DNA of 64,000 nt from Saprospiraceae bacterium (lineage in GTDB: Bacteria > Bacteroidota > Bacteroidia > Chitinophagales > Saprospiraceae). Location: the NCBI GenBank assembly GCA_016787415.1, contig JAEUUT010000109.1:1-64000 (forward strand), given 5' to 3'. Of this stretch, positions 7,930-16,964 are shown in pieces. A program made the translations under genes and the position numbers. Every line of letters starts with the position of its first letter. The first letter of the stretch is position 1. The notes below the pieces were generated by a model. That model was given only the letters and a program-made list of their open reading frames with translations. It did no database searches and was not told where the DNA came from.

Positions 7930-9420
7930 TTAGAAACCGGCATCTTTGTTGCCTTTGAATGAGCCTTTTCCGGCTTCTTTACCTTCTGGGCGAGCCATTT
8001 CGGTCTGGTCTTTGGCCACCATGAATTCAACGCGGCGGTTGCTGCTGTTGGAACCCGTTACCGGAATCAGCGGCGAACCTTCACCCGTCCAGTTCAGGAT
8101 CAGGCGCTCGCGAGCAATACCATGCTGCGAAACGAGGAATTCGATAGCGGATTTGGCGCGGTTGTAAGACAATACGTTGTTGTATTTTTCAGAACCACGG
8201 CTGTCGGTGTGACCCACTACCACGATTTTGATGTCAGGATTTTGCTTCATAACAGAGGCTACCTGGTAGATTTTTTCGTACTCGCTGTAACGAACAGTAA
8301 AGTTGTTATCGCTGAAGTAGATCATCGGCAGGAACCAGTTGCTCAGGCCTGGCTGCGTCGGCAGTTTGAAGTTTTTCAGTTTTGCATCTACGATGTCGTT
8401 CACCTGTTGTTCGGTGGTGTACTTAGGCAGGCCTTGTGCTACACCATCCATGTTAACAGAGTAGCCTGGAGGAGAGTATGGCTCTTTGTCTTTGTAGTCG
8501 GCTACTTTGTCGCCGTCGCTGTCGAGGGTTACACCTTTCGAATCAACGCGAGCGCCGGCAGGGCTGTTGTCTTCGTCGTCGATGGCATCGATGATGCCGT
8601 CGCCGTCCGTGTCGGTCGGGTCGTAGATCGGGCGTGCTTCGAGTGCTGCGATGGCTTCGGAAACTTTAGCCAGCGGGTTGCTCCAGTACAGCGGTTCTAC
8701 TTTAGCCATACCGTCTTTCGTTTTGCCGCCGAGGTTGAAGTTCAGGCGAACGTTGGGGTAGTGCCAGTTGTCGCGGTAAGTTGTCTGGTTGTTGTTGATA
8801 TTTGCTTCAGCGTCGAGGCGGTCTGCTTCGCGGCCAAAAACGGTTGCAACCGTGTACTCGATAGCGAAGTTGAATTTCGGTGTTACGCGGAAACCGATGC
8901 CGCCACCAAAGTCAACATAAGGAACCGTAGCGCTGATGTCGCCATTGCCCGGAGCCGTAGCACCCTGAATGAGGATGTTTTCGTAGTCTACCTTGAAGTT
9001 GGAAACACCAATACCTGCAAAGCCGTTGAGCAGAATTTTGCGCATGGGTTTGTCGAAACGGATGTTGTTCAACGCAGCCACCACCTGAGCGCCACCACCA
9101 ATCCAGGTGGTTTTGGAAGTGCGGGTGTCGTTGGTGCCACCGCCTTCGTTTTTGCCCTGACCGTACATACCGTTGGCACGGATAGAGAAGATATGGTCAA
9201 TCGATTTGCGCACATGCAGACCGCCACCGAAACCGAGTTTGGAATCGAGGTCGCCAGCAACGAACGGCAAACCGACGTGAACGCCAAGTTCCCATTGGTC
9301 CTGTGGGGTAAAAGAGCGGTATGTGCCGCCACCGGTTGTAACCTCTCCTGGTGTCTGCGCATTAATCCCTATATACGCAGCGACGAAGAGTAATACAAAT
9401 GTTAATTTTCTAACCGTCAT
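7930..9420 (-). CDS. OmpA-family outer-membrane protein with thrombospondin type 3 repeats
   Basis: The 496-residue protein begins with a signal peptide (MTVRKLTFVLLFVAAYIGINAQ). Residues about 35-235 are a predicted beta barrel rich in alternating aromatic strands. A calcium-binding type 3 repeat linker follows (DTDGDGIIDAIDDEDN, LDSDGDKVADYKDKEP). The C-terminal third is an OmpA-like peptidoglycan-binding domain with VVVGHTDSRGSEKYN and NRRVEFMVA. It probably ties the outer membrane to peptidoglycan and may be an abundant porin. It is transcribed alone, with a terminator hairpin downstream and a 237-bp region between its start and the next gene start. Confidence 0.92.
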   Translation of the reverse strand: MTVRKLTFVLLFVAAYIGINAQTPGEVTTGGGTYRSFTPQDQWELGVHVGLPFVAGDLDSKLGFGGGLHVRKSIDHIFSIRANGMYGQGKNEGGGTNDTRTSKTTWIGGGAQVVAALNNIRFDKPMRKILLNGFAGIGVSNFKVDYENILIQGATAPGNGDISATVPYVDFGGGIGFRVTPKFNFAIEYTVATVFGREADRLDAEANINNNQTTYRDNWHYPNVRLNFNLGGKTKDGMAKVEPLYWSNPLAKVSEAIAALEARPIYDPTDTDGDGIIDAIDDEDNSPAGARVDSKGVTLDSDGDKVADYKDKEPYSPPGYSVNMDGVAQGLPKYTTEQQVNDIVDAKLKNFKLPTQPGLSNWFLPMIYFSDNNFTVRYSEYEKIYQVASVMKQNPDIKIVVVGHTDSRGSEKYNNVLSYNRAKSAIEFLVSQHGIARERLILNWTGEGSPLIPVTGSNSSNRRVEFMVAKDQTEMARPEGKEAGKGSFKGNKDAGF

Positions 9421-9546
9421 AGGGTTGTAGAATTTGAATGAGTGAATGTGTTAACAGCTTGAGACCAAGCGATGTGTTGTTTTGACAAGTTACCTGAAAA
9501 CGGCGGGATTTGTTGGAAAATAAAACGGGATTAAAAAGAAAAATGT

Positions 9547-10782
9547 TTAAATTCCAAGTTTTTTTAGGGCCAAATATAAGGCGCTCGATGAAATTTTATT
9601 TGGCGCAGTATTATTTTTTCTAACATCTTCGAGAGAACGGCGTATTGTAGCGGACGTATCTCCGAAAATAGCGGCGTCTGTCATACGTGCTTCCGGCTGC
9701 ATCAGATATGCAAAAACCCGTGCCATACCACAGTTGGCAATGAAGTCTGGAATCACACCAGTATGCTCGTCCGCATACTTCGCTGTGGGCCCAAAAAACA
9801 CCTCATCGTCGATAAATGGCACATTTGCGCCACAAGCAATGACTTCTACACCGCCTGCTAAGAGACTGTCAACCTGCGCCCGCGTCACTAATTTGGAGGC
9901 TGCACCCGGAATAAATATATCGGCGCCCAGTTCCCAAATGCGCTGATTGGCCTCTTCAAAAGGCACTAAATTGTTTGCTGCAAGTTTGTTGCCATTTTTG
10001 TTAATAAACAAATTTTTTACCTCAGAAAGGGTAAATCCTTCCTCAGAAATCAACGCCCCGTCGCGGTCGATAATCCCCAAAATGCGTACGCCCTGCTTGG
10101 CCAGGTAGCAGGCGGCAGCCGAAGCCACGTTGCCCCAGCCCTGAATGATAGCCGTTTTTCCGGCCGGCGTACACTGGTGGTACAGGTCGTAAAAATGGCG
10201 TACCGACTCTGCCACACCGTATCCTGTAATCAGATCGGCCACCGCGTATTTGCTCGGGCCGCCTTCAGGCACAAATTCGGTGTCTTCCACAATTTTGGTG
10301 CATCCATAACGCAGTTGACCGATCAGGTTGATCTGCTGCCCTTCTGATGGGTGCAGATGGCCGCGTACGATACCCTCCTGCGGGTGCCAGAGCCCCAGTG
10401 CTTCGGTAATGGGCACCACGTCTTTGATCTCGTCCACATTGAGGTCGCCACCCGTGCCATAGTAGTTTTTAAGCAGGGGCAATACAGCCCGATACCAGCG
10501 CTCCAGTACCTCCCAGCGCTTCGGGTGATTAGGATCAAAATCGATACCGCTTTTTGCGCCTCCGATGGCCGGGCCACAAACGCTGAATTTGATTTCCATG
10601 ACCTTGGCCAGCGAAACCACCTCTTCCTTGGTGAGGCCCTTGCGCATGCGCGTGCCACCGCCGGCAGCGCCGTTGCGAAGCGAATTAATGACAATCCAGC
10701 CCCGCGCCTCGGTCTCGCTGTCGTTCCATTCAAAAACGATTTCGGGCTTTTTTTCCTTGTATTTGGTTAGTAAATCATCCAT
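9547..10782 (-). CDS. Glu/Leu/Phe/Val dehydrogenase-family amino-acid dehydrogenase
   Basis: The protein has 411 residues. An N-terminal catalytic domain carries GGGTRMRKGL and CGPAIGGAKSGI, the equivalent of the glycine-rich, lysine-containing substrate region of the family. A YYGTGGDLNVDE block follows, then an NAD(P)-binding Rossmann domain (IIQGWGNVASAAACYLAKQG). It catalyses reversible oxidative deamination of an amino acid, usually glutamate or a branched-chain amino acid; the exact substrate is uncertain. The ATG at 10782 (MDDLLTKYKEKK) is chosen because the longer frame would run through the promoter and into the divergent gene. A TACTTTTG element lies 38 bp upstream. Confidence 0.9.
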   Translation of the reverse strand: MDDLLTKYKEKKPEIVFEWNDSETEARGWIVINSLRNGAAGGGTRMRKGLTKEEVVSLAKVMEIKFSVCGPAIGGAKSGIDFDPNHPKRWEVLERWYRAVLPLLKNYYGTGGDLNVDEIKDVVPITEALGLWHPQEGIVRGHLHPSEGQQINLIGQLRYGCTKIVEDTEFVPEGGPSKYAVADLITGYGVAESVRHFYDLYHQCTPAGKTAIIQGWGNVASAAACYLAKQGVRILGIIDRDGALISEEGFTLSEVKNLFINKNGNKLAANNLVPFEEANQRIWELGADIFIPGAASKLVTRAQVDSLLAGGVEVIACGANVPFIDDEVFFGPTAKYADEHTGVIPDFIANCGMARVFAYLMQPEARMTDAAIFGDTSATIRRSLEDVRKNNTAPNKISSSALYLALKKLGI

Positions 10783-10819
10783 TGCTGCAAAATTTGGTGT
10801 GGTGTAGGCAAAAACGGCG

Positions 10820-10827
10820 CAAAAGTA
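10820..10827 (-). promoter_or_regulatory. Bacteroidota-type -7 element for the dehydrogenase gene
   Basis: On the minus strand the sequence reads TACTTTTG, an exact match to the Bacteroidota TAnnTTTG -7 consensus, 38 bp before the start codon. No clear TTG -33 box is seen at 19-21 nt upstream. Confidence 0.5.
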
Positions 10828-10866
10828 GAAAAAAACAAGGCCAAAAAACAGTTTTGAAAACTTCCC

Positions 10867-10874
10867 TACTTTTG
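10867..10874 (+). promoter_or_regulatory. Bacteroidota-type -7 element for the arginase-fold gene
   Basis: TACTTTTG matches TAnnTTTG and lies 68 bp before the ATG at 10942. Together with the minus-strand match at 10820-10827 it suggests a compact divergent promoter region. Confidence 0.45.
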
Positions 10875-10941
10875 GCCGTTCAGCGGAACACTGCCGTTTC
10901 GCACTTCCAAACGATCCAAGCAACGTACAACCTTCGTTTCC

Positions 10942-12033
10942 ATGCTGCAAAACTGGCTCAAAGCACTACCCGCCGCTTTTTTTAAATGGGCCGACACCTT
11001 GCCCGACGATCGCTTGGGCAAACACCTGGTGCCGTACAAGGGCGAACTCCCCGACCTGAAAAAGGTGAAGGTGGCACTCATCGGTGTGGGCGAAAAAGAG
11101 TCGAATGCCGTGCGCGAGTCCTTGTATCGAACCGCCTGGAATTTTCCCGAAAACGAGATTGCCGACCTGGGCAATCTGCGCAAGGCCGATCCTGCGCAGT
11201 TGATTCCAGTGGTACACGAACTGCTCAGCGGCAAGGTTACACCGGTCATCCTGGCAGCGCCCGATGCTATGGCCCGCGCCCAGTTTCTGGGCTACCAGGA
11301 CGCCAAAGCACTGGTCAACCTGGCAGTGATAGACGAGCGTGGTCGTTTTGGCCACCCCGATGAAGTGTATTCCAATTTGCTTGCGCCGCGCCATCCGCTG
11401 CTGTTTCATTTTGCCGCTATTGGCATTCAGGTACACCAGACAGCGCCTGCGCAGTTCGATTTTCTGTCCAAAAACTACTTCGATGTGGTTCGACTGGGCA
11501 AATCGAGGGCATCTATTGAAGAAACGGAGCCTGTGCTGCGCGACGCCGATTTGCTGGCGTTCCACCTCGGCGCCCTCAAACAGGCCGATGCACCGGGCGT
11601 GTCGGCGCCTTCGCCATCGGGCTATTTTGCCGAAGAAGCCTGCCAACTATGTCGTTATGCGGGCATGAGCGACAAACTTACCTCCTTCGGTTTATATGGC
11701 TACGACGCTGCCCGCGACCGTGAAGGCCAAACCGCACAGGTAGCCGCACAGATGGCCTGGTATTTCCTCGAAGGTTTTTTCAACCGCAAAAAAGATTACC
11801 CGGTTTCTACGGCAGGGCTCACGGAATATGTGGTCGATTTCCGCCAGTTGCACTACCAGTTGACCTTCTGGAAAAGTGTAAAAACCGGTCGCTGGTGGAT
11901 GCAGGTGCCCGTACCTACCCGCAAAAAGCACGAACGCCACCGACTCATTCCCTGCTCCTTTCAGGATTATCAGGCTGCATGTCGCGAAGAATTGCCCGAA
12001 CGGCTGATGCAGGCGCTGCACCGTTTCGGGTGA
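10942..12033 (+). CDS. arginase/formimidoylglutamase-fold protein lacking metal ligands
   Basis: This is a 363-residue protein of the ureohydrolase (arginase/agmatinase/formimidoylglutamase) superfamily as seen in Bacteroidota. The fold order is recognisable, but the manganese-binding signatures are not. Where the family has GGDHS the sequence reads ILAAPDAMARAQ. The DAHxD site is replaced by AVIDERGRFG. The SxDxDxxDP site is replaced by LLAFHLGALKQADAPG. It is therefore likely non-catalytic or has a different activity. It is divergent from the amino-acid dehydrogenase gene, which hints at a role in nitrogen metabolism, but this is only context. The ATG at 10942 gives the expected N terminus. 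Confidence 0.75.
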   Translation: MLQNWLKALPAAFFKWADTLPDDRLGKHLVPYKGELPDLKKVKVALIGVGEKESNAVRESLYRTAWNFPENEIADLGNLRKADPAQLIPVVHELLSGKVTPVILAAPDAMARAQFLGYQDAKALVNLAVIDERGRFGHPDEVYSNLLAPRHPLLFHFAAIGIQVHQTAPAQFDFLSKNYFDVVRLGKSRASIEETEPVLRDADLLAFHLGALKQADAPGVSAPSPSGYFAEEACQLCRYAGMSDKLTSFGLYGYDAARDREGQTAQVAAQMAWYFLEGFFNRKKDYPVSTAGLTEYVVDFRQLHYQLTFWKSVKTGRWWMQVPVPTRKKHERHRLIPCSFQDYQAACREELPERLMQALHRFG

Positions 12034-12090
12034 CAGGTTTTATCGACCAAAAGTTTTCCACAAAGGCGCCTGATTCCCTACGATTTGTTT

Positions 12091-12098
12091 TAAATTTG
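12091..12098 (+). promoter_or_regulatory. Bacteroidota-type -7 element for dnaE
   Basis: TAAATTTG exactly matches TAnnTTTG and lies 48 bp before the dnaE start codon in the 112-bp gap after the arginase-fold gene. No TTG box is seen at the standard distance. Confidence 0.5.
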
Positions 12099-12145
12099 CA
12101 GAAACTTGTTTCCCGCAAACTGGGAGCCTGTTCCAACCCACCACC

Positions 12146-15100
12146 ATGCCACAATTCGCACACCTCCACTGCCATACCCAGTACTCGTTGCTCGACGGAG
12201 CAGCCAGTATTCCTTCGCTGTTTAAAAAAGCGGCGGCCGATGGTATGAAAGCCATTGCCATCACCGACCATGGCAATATGTTTGGCGCTTTTCAGTTTGT
12301 CGCCGAAGCCGCCAAGCATGAAGGTGTGAAGCCTATTGTGGGCTGCGAATTTTATGTGGTACAGGATCGGCACCGCCGCAATTTTACCAAAGAAGACCGC
12401 GACAAGCGCTATCACCAGTTGTTTTTAGCCAAAAACCCGGAAGGCTATAAAAACCTGGTGAAACTGTGTTCGCTCGGCTACATAGAAGGTTTGTATGGCA
12501 AATACCCGCGTATCGATAAGGAACTGATCCTGCAATACCACGAAGGCCTGATCGCCACTACCTGCTGCATCGGTGCCATGGTGCCGCAAGCCATTTTGAG
12601 AAAAAGCGAGGAAGAAGCCAAAAAAGAATTCGAATGGTGGCTCGACCTGTTCGGCGAAGACTACTACATCGAAGTGCAGCGCCACCAGATGGCCGAGCAG
12701 GATAAAGTGAACGAGGTGCTGCTGCGCTGGGCACAGGAGTACAACGTAAAGGTGATTTGCACCAACGACTCGCACTACGTCGACCAGAAAGACTCCAATG
12801 CCCACGATATTCTGCTCTGCGTCAATACCGGCGAAAAACAGGCCACTCCGGCCATCCGCGAGTTCGTGGAAGAAGGCACTGTGATGAAAGGCGGCCGTTT
12901 TGCATTCTGGAACGACCAGTTTTATTTCAAAACACAGGCAGAAATGGGCACACTGTTCAAAGACGTGCCTTTTGCCCTCGACAACACGATGGAAATCGTG
13001 GACAAGTGCGAGCACCTGAAACTGAAAAAAGACATCCTGCTGCCCAATTTTATCGTGCCGCAGGAATTTCACAGCCAGGACGACTACCTGCGCCACCTCA
13101 CCTTCGAGGGCGCCAAAAAACGATACAGAGAAATTACGCCAGAGGTGGAAGACCGCCTCAACTTCGAACTTAACACCGTCAAAACCATGGGTTTTGCAGG
13201 CTACTTCCTTATTGTAGCCGACTTTATCAACCATGGGAAAGACATTGGCGTGTTTATTGGCCCGGGTCGCGGCTCGGCGGCCGGTTCGGCGGTGGCTTAT
13301 TGTATCGGTATCACCAATATCGACCCGATCAAGTACCAGTTGCTGTTCGAACGTTTTCTGAATCCCGACCGCAAATCCATGCCCGATATCGATACCGACT
13401 TCGACGACGAAGGTCGGCAACGGGTCATCGATTACGTGGTAGAAAAATACGGCAAACAACAGGTAGCCCAAATCGTCACCTACGGCACCATGGCCGCCAA
13501 AATGTCGATCAAGGACGTGGCGCGCGTACTCGACCTGCCGCTCGACCAGGCCAATGCCCTGGCCAAACTGGTGCCTGAAAAACCGGGTATTTCGCTCAAA
13601 AGGGTGCTTACCGCCCCGCTCACCGGCGAAAACTCCCTGGCGGAAAAAGAAAACCTCGTCAGTGAAGACCTCGAAAACGCCAAACGGCTGCGCGAACACC
13701 TCGCTGCGGAAGATACGCCGGAAGGCGCCGTGCTCAAAGAAGCCATGGTGCTGGAAGGTTCGGTACGTGGCACCGGCATCCACGCGGCAGGGATCATCAT
13801 TGCTCCGAAAGATTTGACGGAAATTATTCCTGTAGCCACTTCCAAGGAAACAGAACTGCTCATTACCCAATACGAGGGCTCCATTATCGAGGACGCAGGT
13901 GTTATCAAGATGGACTTCCTGGGCCTCAAAACGCTCACGATCATCCGCGATGCCCTGATCCTCATTGAGCAAAACCACGGCGTCAAAATTGACATCGACG
14001 CCATTCCGCTCGACGATAAAAAAACCTACGAACTCTACCAGCGCGGCGAAACCAACGGCACTTTCCAGTTTGAAAGCGCTGGTATGCAGAAATACCTGCG
14101 CGACCTGAAACCCGACAAATTCGACGACCTGATCGCCATGAACGCGCTCTACCGGCCGGGGCCGCTGGAGTATATTCCTGATTTTATTGCCCGCAAACAC
14201 GGCAGACAGGCGGTGACGTACGACTTGCCGGATATGGAGGAATATTTGAAGGATACGTTCGGAATTTGCGTAACAGGCGACACGCTGGTTTTTGATGCCA
14301 TTTCCGGAACCCGTGTTCGTATTGATCAATTAGAAAATCGGGTTGGCAACTTTTATGTTCAGGGAGTAGATGAACAATTGCGTACACAAAAAGGTAAACT
14401 GAGTTATTGGGTATGCAACGGAGAGAAAGAGGTGTTTAAAGTAAAATTGGGCAATGGCGCAACGGCAAAGATGACCTCCAATCACCGGGTTTTGACCGAA
14501 CACGGATGGCGCGAACTTGGCCAACTTAAACCCGGAGACAGAATTGCTATTCCCCGTAAACTGGAAGCAGCCACTCCTAAAACATTCGATCGAAACAAAC
14601 TGCGCGTACTGGCTTACCTGCTGGCCGACGGCTCGCTAACCTCTTGCGGCCCTACTGCCGATTTTATTTCAAAAGATCAGGTGCTCATTGAGGAATATCA
14701 AAATTGCCTTGCTTCATTTGAACGGCTCCAGCCCGGCATTCTAATGCAGGCAAGAGGAGTATCGAGGGTAGTGGTAAAGGGAATTGATAAAACACATTAT
14801 CATGAACCCAACGCGCTGGTGTCAGCACTAAGGGAGTGGGGATTGAAGACAACTGAAGGCGGATGCTGGTCTGGCGACAAATTTGTCCCGGAGTTTGTAT
14901 TTGAATTGACCGATGAACTCATCGGATTTTTCCTGGCGTCTCTGTGGGATTGTGATGGTCATGTGGGTGTGAAGATTTGCACATTCAAAACAATCTCTCC
15001 TAAACTAGCCAACGACGTTCAAACCTTGCTCCTGCGTCTTGGCATTCATTCTACTATTTACGAAACACAATATTTTAACAATAGAAGGAATCAGGAAATA

Positions 15101-16954
15101 ACGGCCTTTCAGGTATCTGTTTACAACCTGAAAACTTTTGCTGAGAAAATAAGCCCTCACCTCGTTTTGAAGAAAATGTCGGGTCAAAGTGCTTTCCAGG
15201 AAGAGGCAACCGATAGTGTTTCACGCACCATCTTTTTCGAGGAACTGGAAGCCGCATGGACAGGTTCGCAACGATCTCTGATGCAGGCGCACGGGTTAAG
15301 CCGCCAGCATTTTAACACTTTAAACAAGTCTCGACCCCGAATCGCCAGCCATGTCGTTGCGCCTTTGACCGACAGGCTTGCACTCCCTCAAACCCAACAG
15401 AACCTGCATGTTCGTTGGGAAGAAATAAGCGAGATTACTCCCGCCGGTATTGAATTGGTCTATGACATCACTGTTGATGACATCCACAATTTTGTAGGCA
15501 ATAACATCATCCTGCACAATTGCGTCTATCAGGAACAAATCATGCTACTTTCCCAAAAACTCGCCGGTTTTTCCAAAGGTGATGCCGACGTGCTGCGCAA
15601 GGCAATGGGTAAGAAGCAGAAGGCGGTGCTCGACAAAATGAAAAGCCAGTTTATCGAAGGTGGCAGAACGCGCAACCACCCCGAAAAAACACTGGAAAAA
15701 GTCTGGACCGACTGGGAAGCCTTTGCTTCCTACGCCTTCAACAAATCGCACTCTACCTGCTATGCCTTCGTGGCCTACCAAACGGCCTACCTGAAAGCGC
15801 ACTACCCTTCGGAATACATGGCTGCGACGCTCACGCACTCGCAGTCGAATATCGATAAAATTACCTTCTTCCTAGAAGAGTGCAAACGCATGGGCCTGCC
15901 GGTAAAAGGCCCGGATGTGAACGAATCGCAGATCAATTTCTCGGTCAATAAAAAAGGAGAAATCCGTTATGGCATGGGCGCTGTAAAAGGCGTAGGCGAA
16001 GCCGCCATGCAAACGATGATTGAAGAGCGCACGGCCAACGGCCCGTTCAAAGACATTTTTGATTTTATGCGCCGCATCAACCTGCGCACCGTCAACAAAC
16101 GGGTGATGGAAAGCCTCGTGTACGCCGGCGCTTTCGACGGAATGGGTATTCCACGTGCTGCTTTTTTTGCCGAAACGGACAAGGACGTGCCGTTTATCGA
16201 AAAATTGCTCAAGTACGGTTCGGCATTCCAGGGTGACAAAATCATGTCGGTCAATTCTTTGTTCGGCGACTTGTCCGACTCGGTGAGTATCCCGGAACCT
16301 GTCGTTCCGAAAGCGACCGACTGGGGCCTGATTTTCAAATTGCAAAAAGAAAAAGAGGTGGTGGGCATTTACCTCAGCGGCCACCCGCTCGACGATTTCC
16401 GCTACGAATGGGAACATTTTGCCTCGCCATTAGCCAATATCGACAACTTCAAAGGCCGGAAAGTCAACGTAGCCGGCTTCGTCCTGAAAGCCGAGCACCG
16501 CATCAGCCAGAAAGGCACGGGCTGGGGCCGCTTTACCATTCAGGATTACACGGGCTCGCTGGAAATCACCATGTTTTCGGAATCGTATGCTAAATTCAAA
16601 ACCTTTTTTGAAGAAGGTACCAGCGTGTATGTGGAAGGCGAGTACAAACAGCGCTACAATTCGGACGAAATGGAGTTCCGCGTACAAAACGTTCGCCTGC
16701 TTGAAACCATCGGCGAAGAAAAAACCTCGTCCATCACCCTGAAAATTCCGCTGGAGAAACTCTCCGCCGACCTGATCGACCGCATTGAAAAACTATGCCA
16801 GGCGCACAAAGGCAAACACCTGCTGCGCATGGAACTCATTGATTATCAAAATAAAGACAAAATGTCGTTTACCTCGCAAACCCGCAAGGTTACGGTTGGA
16901 AACGAGTTTATTGCGGCGCTGGAAGGGCTGGGGGTAGAGTGTGGGGTGAATTGA
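12146..16954 (+). CDS. dnaE: DNA polymerase III alpha subunit with an in-frame intein
   Basis: The precursor has 1602 residues. Removing the intein at residues 708-1125 leaves 1184, the usual length for DnaE. The N-terminal PHP domain begins at once (H8, H10 in HLHCHTQYSLLDGA). The polymerase core contains PDIDTDF with catalytic D414 and D416, and GPGRGSAAGSAVAY precedes it. The C-extein resumes with CVYQEQIMLLSQKLAG and continues through the helix-hairpin-helix and OB-fold regions (GRKVNVAGFV) to the end. It is the replicative polymerase. Splicing should be obligatory, because the insert splits the conserved core. It converges on mnmG with only 10 bp between the two stops. Confidence 0.95.
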   Translation: MPQFAHLHCHTQYSLLDGAASIPSLFKKAAADGMKAIAITDHGNMFGAFQFVAEAAKHEGVKPIVGCEFYVVQDRHRRNFTKEDRDKRYHQLFLAKNPEGYKNLVKLCSLGYIEGLYGKYPRIDKELILQYHEGLIATTCCIGAMVPQAILRKSEEEAKKEFEWWLDLFGEDYYIEVQRHQMAEQDKVNEVLLRWAQEYNVKVICTNDSHYVDQKDSNAHDILLCVNTGEKQATPAIREFVEEGTVMKGGRFAFWNDQFYFKTQAEMGTLFKDVPFALDNTMEIVDKCEHLKLKKDILLPNFIVPQEFHSQDDYLRHLTFEGAKKRYREITPEVEDRLNFELNTVKTMGFAGYFLIVADFINHGKDIGVFIGPGRGSAAGSAVAYCIGITNIDPIKYQLLFERFLNPDRKSMPDIDTDFDDEGRQRVIDYVVEKYGKQQVAQIVTYGTMAAKMSIKDVARVLDLPLDQANALAKLVPEKPGISLKRVLTAPLTGENSLAEKENLVSEDLENAKRLREHLAAEDTPEGAVLKEAMVLEGSVRGTGIHAAGIIIAPKDLTEIIPVATSKETELLITQYEGSIIEDAGVIKMDFLGLKTLTIIRDALILIEQNHGVKIDIDAIPLDDKKTYELYQRGETNGTFQFESAGMQKYLRDLKPDKFDDLIAMNALYRPGPLEYIPDFIARKHGRQAVTYDLPDMEEYLKDTFGICVTGDTLVFDAISGTRVRIDQLENRVGNFYVQGVDEQLRTQKGKLSYWVCNGEKEVFKVKLGNGATAKMTSNHRVLTEHGWRELGQLKPGDRIAIPRKLEAATPKTFDRNKLRVLAYLLADGSLTSCGPTADFISKDQVLIEEYQNCLASFERLQPGILMQARGVSRVVVKGIDKTHYHEPNALVSALREWGLKTTEGGCWSGDKFVPEFVFELTDELIGFFLASLWDCDGHVGVKICTFKTISPKLANDVQTLLLRLGIHSTIYETQYFNNRRNQEITAFQVSVYNLKTFAEKISPHLVLKKMSGQSAFQEEATDSVSRTIFFEELEAAWTGSQRSLMQAHGLSRQHFNTLNKSRPRIASHVVAPLTDRLALPQTQQNLHVRWEEISEITPAGIELVYDITVDDIHNFVGNNIILHNCVYQEQIMLLSQKLAGFSKGDADVLRKAMGKKQKAVLDKMKSQFIEGGRTRNHPEKTLEKVWTDWEAFASYAFNKSHSTCYAFVAYQTAYLKAHYPSEYMAATLTHSQSNIDKITFFLEECKRMGLPVKGPDVNESQINFSVNKKGEIRYGMGAVKGVGEAAMQTMIEERTANGPFKDIFDFMRRINLRTVNKRVMESLVYAGAFDGMGIPRAAFFAETDKDVPFIEKLLKYGSAFQGDKIMSVNSLFGDLSDSVSIPEPVVPKATDWGLIFKLQKEKEVVGIYLSGHPLDDFRYEWEHFASPLANIDNFKGRKVNVAGFVLKAEHRISQKGTGWGRFTIQDYTGSLEITMFSESYAKFKTFFEEGTSVYVEGEYKQRYNSDEMEFRVQNVRLLETIGEEKTSSITLKIPLEKLSADLIDRIEKLCQAHKGKHLLRMELIDYQNKDKMSFTSQTRKVTVGNEFIAALEGLGVECGVN
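14267..15520 (+). mobile_element. intein with LAGLIDADG homing endonuclease inside dnaE
   Basis: The 418-residue insert starts with Cys708 (CVTGDTLVFDA, block A) and ends with His-Asn at 1124-1125 (NFVGNNIILHN, block G), followed by Cys1126 as the +1 nucleophile. Block B is MTSNHRVLTEHGW. The two LAGLIDADG helices are LAYLLADGS (about 823-831) and IGFFLASLWDCDGH (926-939), both with their acidic residue, so the homing nuclease may be active. All splicing residues are present. By eye the DNA is richer in A+T than the flanking dnaE, in keeping with horizontal gain. The insertion point lies directly before the conserved VYQEQ motif. Confidence 0.95.
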
Positions 16955-16964
16955 AGCAACTGCT

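Noticed and set aside
12425..14329. Long minus-strand frame (634 codons) opposite dnaE
   Set aside because: It is antisense to the conserved polymerase core and its translation is rich in Val, Phe, His and Arg without any domain.
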